Shown: in pieces, positions 6,642-14,385 of the stretch
How positions within the stretch are numbered: the stretch's first letter is position 1
Layout of the letters: every line of letters begins with the position of its first letter
NCBI GenBank assembly: GCA_023663615.1
Contig: JAMPHA010000021.1
Location: 1-38,015, forward strand
Reading direction: 5' to 3'
DNA from: DLAJ01 sp023663615
GTDB lineage: Bacteria > Bacillota > Clostridia > Lachnospirales > Lachnospiraceae
DNA length: 38,015 nucleotides
Notes under the pieces: model-generated
The model's database searches: none
Seen by the model: the letters and a program-made list of their open reading frames with translations, nothing else
Told to the model about the DNA's origin: nothing
Position numbers and translations under genes: made by a program

Positions 6642-7250
6642 ATGAGTGTTAATCTTCAAAAAGGTCAAAAGGTCGACTTAACCAAGGGCAATAGCGGCTT
6701 ACGCAGAGTCATGGTCGGACTTGGCTGGGACGAGGCGCAGCCCCGAGGTTTGTTTGGCAGTCAAAATCAGGACATCGACTGCGATGCCATTGCTTTCCTT
6801 CTCGACAGCGACAGAAAGATCGCCAGGAAAGAAGATGTGGTTTTCTTCAACAACCTGAGACATGACAGCGGCTGTGTTATTCATCAGGGCGACAATCTTA
6901 CCGGCGAAGGCGATGGTGATGATGAGCAAATTATGATTGATCTGGCAAGTCTTCCGTCTCGTTACGATCGCGTTGTTATTCTCGTCAGCATTTATCAGGC
7001 AACCGACCGTAATCAGCAATTCGGTATGATCAAAAACGCCTTTATTCGTCTTGTAGATGCTGATACAGACAAAGAACTCTGCATCTACAATCTCTCCGAG
7101 AATTATCAGGGCATGACCGCTATGATTTTCGGAGAAGTATACCGTTACAACGGCGAGTGGAAGTTCAACGCAATTGGTCAGCCCCTGCAGATTTGGTCGG
7201 TTGCGCAGCTTGCTGAAAGGTATGGCTTGCCGCGTTCCCAGTGGAACTAA
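6642..7250 (+). CDS. TerD-family protein
   Basis: This 202-residue TerD-domain protein shows MSVNLQKGQKVDLTKGNSGL, RRVMVGLGWDE, the calcium motif DIDCDAIAFLLD, a second acidic cluster GDNLTGEGDGDDEQIMIDL, and the typical end YRYNGEWKFNAIGQP. A strong AAGGAGG precedes the ATG. Family members bind calcium in the cytoplasm and are induced by stress. It is clearly paralogous to the neighbouring TerD genes, consistent with tandem duplication. The last 30 residues after IGQP are a short family-typical helix. Confidence 0.95.
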   Translation: MSVNLQKGQKVDLTKGNSGLRRVMVGLGWDEAQPRGLFGSQNQDIDCDAIAFLLDSDRKIARKEDVVFFNNLRHDSGCVIHQGDNLTGEGDGDDEQIMIDLASLPSRYDRVVILVSIYQATDRNQQFGMIKNAFIRLVDADTDKELCIYNLSENYQGMTAMIFGEVYRYNGEWKFNAIGQPLQIWSVAQLAERYGLPRSQWN

Positions 7251-7276
7251 AATATATAAAATGGAGGTAAATTCTT

Positions 7277-7867
7277 ATGGCAGTGAATCTTACTAAAGGT
7301 CAGCGCGCTTCATTAGACAACTCTATGAAAATGGCACTCATCGGCTTGGGCTGGGATCCAAACAAATTTGACGGCGGTTATGACTTTGACCTCGACGCAT
7401 CTGCGTTCATTTGCGGTGCCAATGGCAAGGTTCAGAGCGATGATGACTTCGTCTTTTATAACAATCCTGACTGGAAAAACCACACGATCTGGTCCTCCGG
7501 AGATGACCGGACCGGCGGCAACAGCGAGGACGGCGACGACGAGCAGATTTTCATCGACTTCAGCAAGGTGCCTTCTTGGGTTGAGAAAATTGCTATCACT
7601 GTGACTATTGATGATGCCGTGAACCGCCGCCAGAATTTCGGTCAAGTATCTAACGCTTACGTGCGTGTCGCAAAAGTCCAGAATGAGTTCGACACTGTAG
7701 GAGAAACCGTCATTCAGTTTGATTTGGAGGAGGAGTTCTCCATCGAAACCGCACTTGTTGTATGCGAGATCTACCGCAAGAACGGCGAGTGGAAGTTTAA
7801 TGCGGTTGCAGCGGGTTATCAGGGTGGTCTTGAAGCTCTCTGCCGCAATTACGGCGTTAATGTCTGA
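7277..7867 (+). CDS. terD: TerD-family protein, canonical
   Basis: This 196-residue protein is a textbook TerD: MAVNLTKGQRASLDN, MALIGLGWDPNKFDGGYDFDLDASAF, FVFYNNP, SSGDDRTGGNSEDGDDEQIFIDFSKVP, and EIYRKNGEWKFNAVAAGYQGGL. The DLDAS and GDDRTG / DGDDEQ acidic clusters form the Ca2+ sites. A GGAGG ribosome site lies upstream. Its residues match the family consensus better than those of the two other intact paralogues here. The gene is followed by a perfect hairpin that separates the TerD block from the radical-SAM gene. Confidence 0.96.
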   Translation: MAVNLTKGQRASLDNSMKMALIGLGWDPNKFDGGYDFDLDASAFICGANGKVQSDDDFVFYNNPDWKNHTIWSSGDDRTGGNSEDGDDEQIFIDFSKVPSWVEKIAITVTIDDAVNRRQNFGQVSNAYVRVAKVQNEFDTVGETVIQFDLEEEFSIETALVVCEIYRKNGEWKFNAVAAGYQGGLEALCRNYGVNV

Positions 7868-7888
7868 CAATTAAGAAAATATGAGGGG

Positions 7889-7912
7889 TAGGTCATAGAT
7901 GTCTATGACCTA
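7889..7912 (+). promoter_or_regulatory. Hairpin between the TerD block and downstream operon
   Basis: TAGGTCATAG / CTATGACCTA is a perfect 10-bp stem with a 4-base loop, 21 bases after the terD stop. No strong T-run follows (TATTCTCTC), so an attenuator, RNA-processing site or 3'-stabiliser is more likely than a full terminator. It is the clearest break in the otherwise tightly packed island. Confidence 0.45.
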
Positions 7913-7941
7913 TTCTCTCAATATCCCAATAAAGGTGAGCT

Positions 7942-8571
7942 ATGAAAATGTATGAGAAGACAGCTTTGAAAGTTTCACATATCGAGAAAAAAACAAGTCT
8001 GCTCGGTCCTTTTAACCGTTTTGTCATATGGGTTCATGGATGTTGCTTTAATTGTGAGGGTTGTCTCGCGGCGAACACAAAAGAGGGAGCGTTCTCAGAA
8101 ATAGAGATAGAAGAACTGAGCAGAAAAATTGCGGAAAGTCAATGCGAAGGTCTAACCATAAGCGGCGGAGAGCCTTTTTTGCAGGCGTCAGAACTTTTGC
8201 AGCTTATCAAAGCTACCAAAGAAAGAAGAGATATAGGCGTAATTGTCTATTCGGGATTTACCCTTGATGAACTTCAGCGAGACGCCGCAAAGTCTCCTCT
8301 CTTATCTGAGATCGACATTCTTATTGATGGGCAATATGTAAAAGAACTCGACGATGGCCGCGCTTATGTAGAATCTTCAAATCAGAGCATCCATTATCTG
8401 ACCGCGCGCTATGCCGATATCGGAAAGACCTATTATGCGGAACGGAAAAGACACGCAGAGATCAAACTGACACCAACACAGGCAGTGCTAATAGGTGTGC
8501 CGTCGAAAGATGTGCTGAAGATCTGGAGAGACATCAAAGAAAAAAGCGGAGGAATGCACAATGACTTCTGA
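7942..8571 (+). CDS. NrdG-like radical SAM protein
   Basis: This 209-residue single-domain radical SAM enzyme has HGCCFNCEGC, giving the CX3CX2C cluster ligands at C34, C38 and C41, and the SAM-binding TISGGEPF at 72-79. Size and layout resemble glycyl-radical activating enzymes such as NrdG. No glycyl-radical enzyme is encoded nearby, so it more likely modifies an unknown partner in the Ter operon. AAGGTGAGC precedes the ATG. The last codons overlap the start of the next gene by 11 bases, implying translational coupling to that coiled-coil protein, its candidate partner. Confidence 0.88.
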   Translation: MKMYEKTALKVSHIEKKTSLLGPFNRFVIWVHGCCFNCEGCLAANTKEGAFSEIEIEELSRKIAESQCEGLTISGGEPFLQASELLQLIKATKERRDIGVIVYSGFTLDELQRDAAKSPLLSEIDILIDGQYVKELDDGRAYVESSNQSIHYLTARYADIGKTYYAERKRHAEIKLTPTQAVLIGVPSKDVLKIWRDIKEKSGGMHNDF

Positions 8572-9685
8572 GATTCAAGTTTTCAGTAAAGACTTGATCA
8601 AGCTTAACATTTTGAAGGACGTGCTGGGAGGCATGATCAAGCTGGCGTTTCAGCTCAGCAACAGCATCGCGGAAGACTTTGCCGCAAGTATCCATAAAGA
8701 CGGAAAACGAGTTCAGGTATACGGCAAATTCAATATTTCGGAAGACCCGGCAGGAGAAGTGCTTACTATCCGTCCTATCATGATAGATGGTTCTCTCAAA
8801 ATCCTATTTCAGTCAAACGCGATTTTCTCCGGGAAGAAGGCGAGTGTAGTCAGAAGCTCAACAAAGGTTGTTGAGCGCGAATATGAGATCAGCAGCGAGA
8901 CAGCATATATTGAGTTTGTCCCTCAAAGCAAACAAAGCTACTTAATGAAGGTTGTGAACGGCAATGGGGCGGCTGCCTCGGCGGTGATATATGATGCGCC
9001 AAGTCCGAGCGAGAAACCAGCCGACCGCACACCAAAGCCACAACAAAAACCGGAAAACAAACCTCAGACCGAACCTGCTGCTGACTTTGAGGAAGCTGTC
9101 ATTCCCTCGGCACGCCAAGGCAGCGCAGATGACAGATTTCAAGAGTTTGATTTAGATTCCGGATTCGGAGCACAGGACGATCGTTTTGCATCGTTTAATG
9201 CGGACAATGAATCGGTTGTTTCTGCTCCACAGAAGGACACCCAGACTACACCGACAGAGGAAATAGAATCCCGGAAAGCCGGAATCGCTCCCCATGCCCC
9301 TATATTTCAGACGTCATCGGAAGATGACAGCGATGGCGATCTGCGAAAAATTGAGCGGGAGATCACAGTCATTGAGAGACACCAAGGGCAGCTCTCCCGA
9401 AAAAAGCAAAGCGCAATAGACCATTTGGAGAAAATTGAGGCTGAGTACAAGAAAGACTATGCATCGTTGGAAAAAGAGCTTGATGAGATTAAATCTCGCA
9501 TGGAGGCGGATGCGTCGATAATTGAACATTACAAGGATCAGGATGTCATCCCCGTTGAGGTGATCTTTCAGGAAATAAAGCTGAAACTGGAAGAAGCGGA
9601 GGAACAAATTCGCTTTTTCATAGAGGCAAAGCAAAGAAAAACTATGGAAATCGAAAGTGAGATCAAATCCAACAAAAAGCAGTAA
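8561..9685 (+). CDS. Unknown protein: globular head, Pro-rich linker, coiled coil
   Basis: I do not recognise a named family for this 374-residue protein. Residues 1-135 look globular. A proline/glutamine-rich, disordered stretch (about 145-255) contains EFDLDSGFG and DRFASFN, acidic-aromatic motifs also found in the downstream vWA proteins. Residues 260-374 form a charged coiled coil (IEREITVIERHQGQLSRKKQ onward). It overlaps the radical-SAM gene by 11 bases. A scaffold role that links modules of the Ter complex is an inference from the linker and the shared motif. Confidence 0.75.
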   Translation: MTSEIQVFSKDLIKLNILKDVLGGMIKLAFQLSNSIAEDFAASIHKDGKRVQVYGKFNISEDPAGEVLTIRPIMIDGSLKILFQSNAIFSGKKASVVRSSTKVVEREYEISSETAYIEFVPQSKQSYLMKVVNGNGAAASAVIYDAPSPSEKPADRTPKPQQKPENKPQTEPAADFEEAVIPSARQGSADDRFQEFDLDSGFGAQDDRFASFNADNESVVSAPQKDTQTTPTEEIESRKAGIAPHAPIFQTSSEDDSDGDLRKIEREITVIERHQGQLSRKKQSAIDHLEKIEAEYKKDYASLEKELDEIKSRMEADASIIEHYKDQDVIPVEVIFQEIKLKLEEAEEQIRFFIEAKQRKTMEIESEIKSNKKQ

Positions 9686-9697
9686 AGAGTTGATGGT

Positions 9698-11170
9698 ATG
9701 GACGAGATAAGACGGCTTGAACAAGAATTGCGCGCTCTCCAAGAACAACTCCGGCAGCAGAGCACGGACGCTGCTCAGGCGCGGCAGAGACTTATTGATG
9801 AAAACAAGCGTAATTTGGAGTCATATCAAGCTGATATGCGTCGGGCAATCCGCGATCACGATAGCGGTACGCAAGCGGAATATGAGCGTCTGTTACGCCA
9901 ATATCAAGCTTCCATTAATAGCGATGTTCAGGTCGAACTCGCAAAAATGGACGCGGATTATAATCGCCTTCTGAACGATGTTAAGCAAAGTGAGGCACTT
10001 CTCCTCCAAAAGAATCAAGAATTAGAGCAAGCTATCGCGGCGATCCGCAGTGATGTCACTCGCAGAAACGATGGAAGCAGCCAAGAAGCAAAAGCGTATT
10101 TGCGGAGTGCAGCAAGTGTGTTTCACACAATTGAGGTGAAACCGCATGAGAAATTCATGCCCAAAAGGCTGCAGATATTCTTTAACGCAATTAAGGATGG
10201 ACAGCAGCTCTTTAAAGCCGGATTGTACGAAGCGGCAGCGGCTGTCGCCATCTCAGCAAAATCAGGGCTTGAACGACTCGGTTATAATATTGATGACAAG
10301 ACAGAGGAATGGGACAAACAGTTTGAATTGTTTTCTTTAAAACTTAATTATCTTCAAGCAAAGCTTCAGCAGGAGTTATCTGATTGGGAAAACTTCACGG
10401 GTAACCAAAGTAACGGAGATACGAAAAAGCGAACGCGGAACTTAATAGAGATTAATTTCTGGTCAAGGGGCGAGTTTGCGGAAGTTGTCCGGGTCGTCAA
10501 AAAGTATCAAAGAATTCTCAGCGCCTTTTCCCAAACAGGCAAGGAAGCATATTTGAAACAGCCGGACAGCCCGTCAATCGATGATCTCAAGACGTACATT
10601 GATGATATTGAGAAAACGGAGCGGCGTCTATCAGATCTGAGTGCCATTTACAAAAGGAGATTTTCCGCATCCTGTGAACGGACGGAATGGGGCGAGGAAA
10701 TTATAGATTTTCTGACAACGGAAATCAATCTTGATTGGATAGAAGATCTAACCGGACACAAAGACGCAGCACCGGAAGTCCTCGTTTCAAAAGACTTCCT
10801 TGAGTATGTGAAAAGTCAATATGGCGATCCCGGTATTACAGAAGACATACGCGAATGGCTGAAAATTGTATTCGAAAATTCTTCTGAGAATCAAATATAT
10901 GTGTATATTCTTCCGCTCGAGGCGCACGGCAATGTGGTCAACAACATTATCCTTCATATTGATTACGGCGGACCGGAGCAAGAAATGTATTCGAGAGATA
11001 TATACAGGCACATCTGCGAGGCAATTCGGCTGACTGACGATAATGATGGTATTGTAAATTACGCTGCGGATGTGACCGAATTAAAAGTCAGTGAAAACAA
11101 GGCTTACAGTGAAACAGGCAAGGATCTGGAACGTATGCGGCGGCAAAACAGAAATCAGCAAAGGAGATAA
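9698..11170 (+). CDS. Coiled-coil protein, Ter-operon paralogue 1
   Basis: This 490-residue protein starts with a long coiled coil (MDEIRRLEQELRALQEQLRQ onward to about residue 120). A helical middle follows with FKAGLYEAAAAVAISAKSGL, then a C-terminal domain with EEIIDFLTTEINLDWIEDL and a mixed-strand end. The next gene shares this middle-plus-C-terminal layout, so the two are paralogues with different N-termini. No catalytic motif is visible. A Leu/Gln-rich coil without signal peptide suggests a cytoplasmic structural or adaptor role. The ribosome site is weak (AAAGAG). Confidence 0.75.
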   Translation: MDEIRRLEQELRALQEQLRQQSTDAAQARQRLIDENKRNLESYQADMRRAIRDHDSGTQAEYERLLRQYQASINSDVQVELAKMDADYNRLLNDVKQSEALLLQKNQELEQAIAAIRSDVTRRNDGSSQEAKAYLRSAASVFHTIEVKPHEKFMPKRLQIFFNAIKDGQQLFKAGLYEAAAAVAISAKSGLERLGYNIDDKTEEWDKQFELFSLKLNYLQAKLQQELSDWENFTGNQSNGDTKKRTRNLIEINFWSRGEFAEVVRVVKKYQRILSAFSQTGKEAYLKQPDSPSIDDLKTYIDDIEKTERRLSDLSAIYKRRFSASCERTEWGEEIIDFLTTEINLDWIEDLTGHKDAAPEVLVSKDFLEYVKSQYGDPGITEDIREWLKIVFENSSENQIYVYILPLEAHGNVVNNIILHIDYGGPEQEMYSRDIYRHICEAIRLTDDNDGIVNYAADVTELKVSENKAYSETGKDLERMRRQNRNQQRR

Positions 11171-11174
11171 TGAT

Positions 11175-12689
11175 ATGAGCGGTGAAGCAGGCGGCTTGAT
11201 TTTAATCCCATTGGCATTGGCGGCTATGCCTTTAATATTGGGCGGACTCGCAATTGCCGGCGCCGTGACAGTTGGTGTAAAGGTTGGCGGAGCAGCAATT
11301 AAATATGAAGAAGAACAGCGCAGGCGGAGAGAGGAAATTCGGCGCAGCGGTATTTCACAGAGTATCGGCGATTTCCGCGGGGCAATGAAAAGCAGTATGA
11401 ACGAACAGACATCCCTGAACATTCAGGCGTCTGAACGGATGATGCTCGAACTGGAGAATCAGAGAAATGCCATGCGCAGAGCCGCAGAACAGCAGGATAC
11501 TCAGGCTTTTCAAGCGTATGTATCACAGCTCAAATCTTCAAGAGCCCAAACTATGCAGGCAATTGCGAGTACGCAAGATGAGTTCAATGTGTCATACCGG
11601 CAAAAGATAGCGGAAAGCATGGGCTTCGTCTCGCAAAAGATCAACGAACAATACGCAGCATACATTGATGAGCTGCGACAGCTGCAGACCGACATGGCTG
11701 CAAAGGATAAGAAGGCACAAGAAATTGCGAACGCCTATATCGTGGAAGCCCGCAATCTTCTCACCGCGTTAACAGAAGACTTCGAGGGTTCCAAGTTCTC
11801 CGCGAGACAATTAACGGCTCTCAATGATCAATTAAATCAGGCGGTCAGCCTGTACAACAACGGACGGTATGAGAGTGCGATCGCAAGCGCAAAAGATGCT
11901 GCTATTAATACACTTGAGGAGATTTATGAGACCGATGTGCAAAAACAGGAATGGGAGAACTATTTTAAGCTCGCTCTCGTTTTGTCGGAAGAAGTGAAAA
12001 CATATATCGAGTCTCAGGCAGTGATTACTGAGGAAGCAAAAGCTTATGCCGAGGAAGCCTCCGGAAAAAAGCTCGAAGACGAGATTGTTGGAATCAGTGT
12101 AGCTGAGTATACTGACAGGAACGCGAAAGGTCAGACCCGTTTTGACTATCTTCTGCATAAGACAAACGAAATCTATGCGGCTTTGCGGGAGCCTCAAGCC
12201 CGGCAGTTATCTACGGATCAACTGAAATCTTGCGCTGCTTTCCTCAATAGTGAATTGTATCCCGCAATCGCAATGTGCATCAATCGCGCGATTATAAACA
12301 TGAACAATGCATTCTCACGGCAGAACATAAGCGAGGAAATTATTGACTTCTTTGAGGAACATAACTTTATGTTCAGCGGATTTGCCTATGATGATGACTG
12401 CCACGACAAGGCGCTTCATATCGGGCTGGAGAATGAGGCAACGGGTGAAGAACTGATTGTCACATTAGCCCCCGAACTGCTTGAAAATGGCGATATTCAA
12501 ACACACGTCGACCTAAAGCAGATAAAGGGCGATGAAGCGAATGAAGAAAGAAAGGCTTATTACAGGCAGTGTGTCGAGACTGTGGTTAAGGGAAGCAATC
12601 CCTACGCCAAGGTGAACATCAAGTGTAAATCCGAGACAAAAAACAAACTGTCGGCGGACACAGAGACAAAGAAAAAGCTGCGGAAATAA
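11175..12689 (+). CDS. Membrane-anchored coiled-coil protein, Ter-operon paralogue 2
   Basis: The start at 11175 follows AAGGAG that overlaps the upstream stop. The 504-residue product has an N-terminal hydrophobic segment (LILIPLALAAMPLILGGLAI) and then a long charged coiled coil (residues 45-200). A helical part follows with SLYNNGRYESAIASAKDAAI and QEWENYFKLAL, equivalent to the GLYEAAAAVAISAKSGL and EEWDKQFELF of the preceding protein, and a C-terminal domain starting EEIIDFFEEHNFMFSGFAYD. The hydrophobic head suggests membrane attachment of a complex whose soluble partner is the previous gene product. Family name unknown to me. Confidence 0.78.
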   Translation: MSGEAGGLILIPLALAAMPLILGGLAIAGAVTVGVKVGGAAIKYEEEQRRRREEIRRSGISQSIGDFRGAMKSSMNEQTSLNIQASERMMLELENQRNAMRRAAEQQDTQAFQAYVSQLKSSRAQTMQAIASTQDEFNVSYRQKIAESMGFVSQKINEQYAAYIDELRQLQTDMAAKDKKAQEIANAYIVEARNLLTALTEDFEGSKFSARQLTALNDQLNQAVSLYNNGRYESAIASAKDAAINTLEEIYETDVQKQEWENYFKLALVLSEEVKTYIESQAVITEEAKAYAEEASGKKLEDEIVGISVAEYTDRNAKGQTRFDYLLHKTNEIYAALREPQARQLSTDQLKSCAAFLNSELYPAIAMCINRAIINMNNAFSRQNISEEIIDFFEEHNFMFSGFAYDDDCHDKALHIGLENEATGEELIVTLAPELLENGDIQTHVDLKQIKGDEANEERKAYYRQCVETVVKGSNPYAKVNIKCKSETKNKLSADTETKKKLRK

Positions 12690-12698
12690 GGTGAAGCC

Positions 12699-12912
12699 AT
12701 GCGGTATATGCATAAAAGAAGTATTACAATAGTCCCGGGGATTGCAGCGGTTGTGTTGTCACTGCCATGTATGAGAAACCTTGATTCAGGGCGGCAGCCT
12801 CATTCCGGCAGTAATTTTTTCCCTTGGACTTGTGGCAGTTCTCGGATCAATAAAGCATATTCTGCTTGAATTCGCAAACCGCACTGCGGCAAAATCCTCG
12901 TCGAAGCGATAA
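12699..12912 (+). pseudogene. Frameshifted small two-helix membrane protein
   Basis: From ATG 12699 (AAGGTGA upstream) the frame reads MRYMHKRSITIVPGIAAVVLSLPCM and then loses membrane character. One base further on, the continuing frame reads ETLIQGGSLIPAVIFSLGLVAVLGS and ends FANRTAAKSSSKR at a stop at 12912. Joined, the two halves make a coherent protein of about 70 residues with two membrane helices. The 214-base span is 71 codons plus one base, so a single inserted base around 12770-12785 would explain the break. It may be a true mutation or a sequencing error. Confidence 0.65.
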
Positions 12913-12929
12913 CGGGAGGTTGAATAGCT

Positions 12930-13190
12930 ATGTTTTTTGATTGGACATATTTAGTTCTGGTCTTGCCTGCGATGATCTTTACAATGTGGACAAGCAATCG
13001 TGTCAGCAAGACATTTCAAAAGTACCAAAATCACCAGTCAATCAACCGGATCACCGGAGCTCAGGCCGCAAGAAGAATCCTTGATGCCAATGGTCTGTGC
13101 AATGTCCCGATTGACCAGATTACGGGCAGCCTAACGGATAATTATGATCCGGCAGGAAAAGAAGATAAATACTTAGCATGGAGAGATTGA
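12930..13190 (+). CDS. N-terminal fragment of a YugP-like zinc metallopeptidase
   Basis: Residues 1-75 match the start of the YugP membrane metallopeptidase family: a membrane helix (TYLVLVLPAMIFTMW), then VSKTFQKYQ, TGAQAARRILDANGLCNVPI and GSLTDNYDPAGK. Whole family members run to about 220-230 residues and carry an HExGH zinc site; here the chain ends at residue 86 with EDKYLAWRD and no zinc motif. The last codons contain the ribosome site of the next gene, so the deletion left the operon spacing intact. The product cannot be a protease; it could be a relic or a reused membrane piece. Confidence 0.75.
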   Translation: MFFDWTYLVLVLPAMIFTMWTSNRVSKTFQKYQNHQSINRITGAQAARRILDANGLCNVPIDQITGSLTDNYDPAGKEDKYLAWRD

Positions 13191-13191
13191 A

Positions 13192-14385
13192 ATGAGTTCT
13201 ATTTTTGAACGCCCGGAACTGAATAAGATCTTCTTGGTATACGGTAATTTGGATGATATGTTCATATCTCCCGATTTGCAAAAAAATAATTTCCGTCCGT
13301 TCCTCAACTCATATCTCCGCAGTTTGGGGTATGAGCAGATTGTATTCTATTCGGGAGCCAAAAATACCGGCAAATATGTTCTGGATGATCGGAGCGCTGT
13401 CCTTGCTATCAATAAAAACAAAGGGAAAAATACGGCCGGCACAGCAAACACGGCATCCACTCCGGCTGAGAACAGTTCCCCTAAAAAACGCCGTATCCTT
13501 AACCCGCGCCAGGCTCAAGCTCAGGAACCACAAGAAACGGGCAGCCTTGCCAACAACGCGGCATCTGAACCGGAAACTCAACCCTCGCAGAACGAGAGCG
13601 GCAGCAAACTGATATATAAGCAGCCGAAAATCACTCCGGCAGAGTTTTTAGATGATGCAAAAAAGATGATGGCAGATTCACGCATTAAAACCGCAATCGT
13701 CTTTACGTTTTTTCAAGACTTTGTTACGGACGGAGCCGCCCCATTACAGCAGTACTCGGAGTTGCTTTCTCACCTTTGGGATGAATATACGCTGAACAGT
13801 AACGAGAACATATGCATCTTTCTCGCGCCGCAGATGGATGCAAGCTCCATATTCCGGCTGTTTGATAACCTTACGAGCGGCGATGTATTCCGGAATAGAT
13901 TTTTTAATGATAACAAGACAATAAACAGAAGCTGTACTGTTCATATTGGTCTTCCAAATCAAGATGAATTCCGATACATGCTGGAATATCTCAGAATTGT
14001 TGGGGATTCAGGCAAAAGACTGTCGTTCAAGAGAAGCGATATATCTAAAATCGTATCCTCTCTAATGTACCTGAGCAGAGAAGCAAACAGAGAAGAAAAC
14101 AGGGCGGGTTATCTCAGTTCGGTGTACGAAAATATTGTATGGTATATGAAGCACCGGGATTGTGATGTTGTCAGCTTCTCGGAAGAAACCGTCAAAGCAA
14201 TTTACAGCAAATTCAAGGCAAATGATAACGCCGATCCAATGGAAACCCTTATGAATACAAAAGGATGGGAATCTGTTGCCCAAAGAGTCAGCGAAATTAC
14301 AGCCGATTATAATCAGAAAAAAAGCAAGAGCGCTGAAAAAGAATCCGCAGAAAAAGGAAAAAAGGAAAGTCGTGTGCTCGAATGA
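13192..14385 (+). CDS. N-terminal part of a giant Ter-operon AAA+ protein
   Basis: This 397-residue reading frame starts right after the YugP fragment (GGAGAG site). Residues 1-80 include KIFLVYGNLDDMF and YSGAKNTGKYVL, possibly a degenerate P-loop. Residues 85-145 are a low-complexity linker, and 150-360 look like a divergent AAA+ core (TAIVFTFFQDF, ENICIFLAPQMD, SREANREENRAGYL). It ends in a Lys/Glu-rich tail. The tail continues naturally into the next frame (SNERIDIPDDDVAFDYPVPHF) if one A is removed from the A-runs at 14351-14363. I therefore regard it as the N-terminus of a single protein of about 1195 residues. Confidence 0.7.
   Translation: MSSIFERPELNKIFLVYGNLDDMFISPDLQKNNFRPFLNSYLRSLGYEQIVFYSGAKNTGKYVLDDRSAVLAINKNKGKNTAGTANTASTPAENSSPKKRRILNPRQAQAQEPQETGSLANNAASEPETQPSQNESGSKLIYKQPKITPAEFLDDAKKMMADSRIKTAIVFTFFQDFVTDGAAPLQQYSELLSHLWDEYTLNSNENICIFLAPQMDASSIFRLFDNLTSGDVFRNRFFNDNKTINRSCTVHIGLPNQDEFRYMLEYLRIVGDSGKRLSFKRSDISKIVSSLMYLSREANREENRAGYLSSVYENIVWYMKHRDCDVVSFSEETVKAIYSKFKANDNADPMETLMNTKGWESVAQRVSEITADYNQKKSKSAEKESAEKGKKESRVLE

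Noticed and set aside
14351..14367. Programmed -1 frameshift at A-AAA-AAG in the AAA+ gene
   Set aside because: A -1 shift leads to a frame that stops quickly without AAA+ similarity; the join needs a +1 shift.
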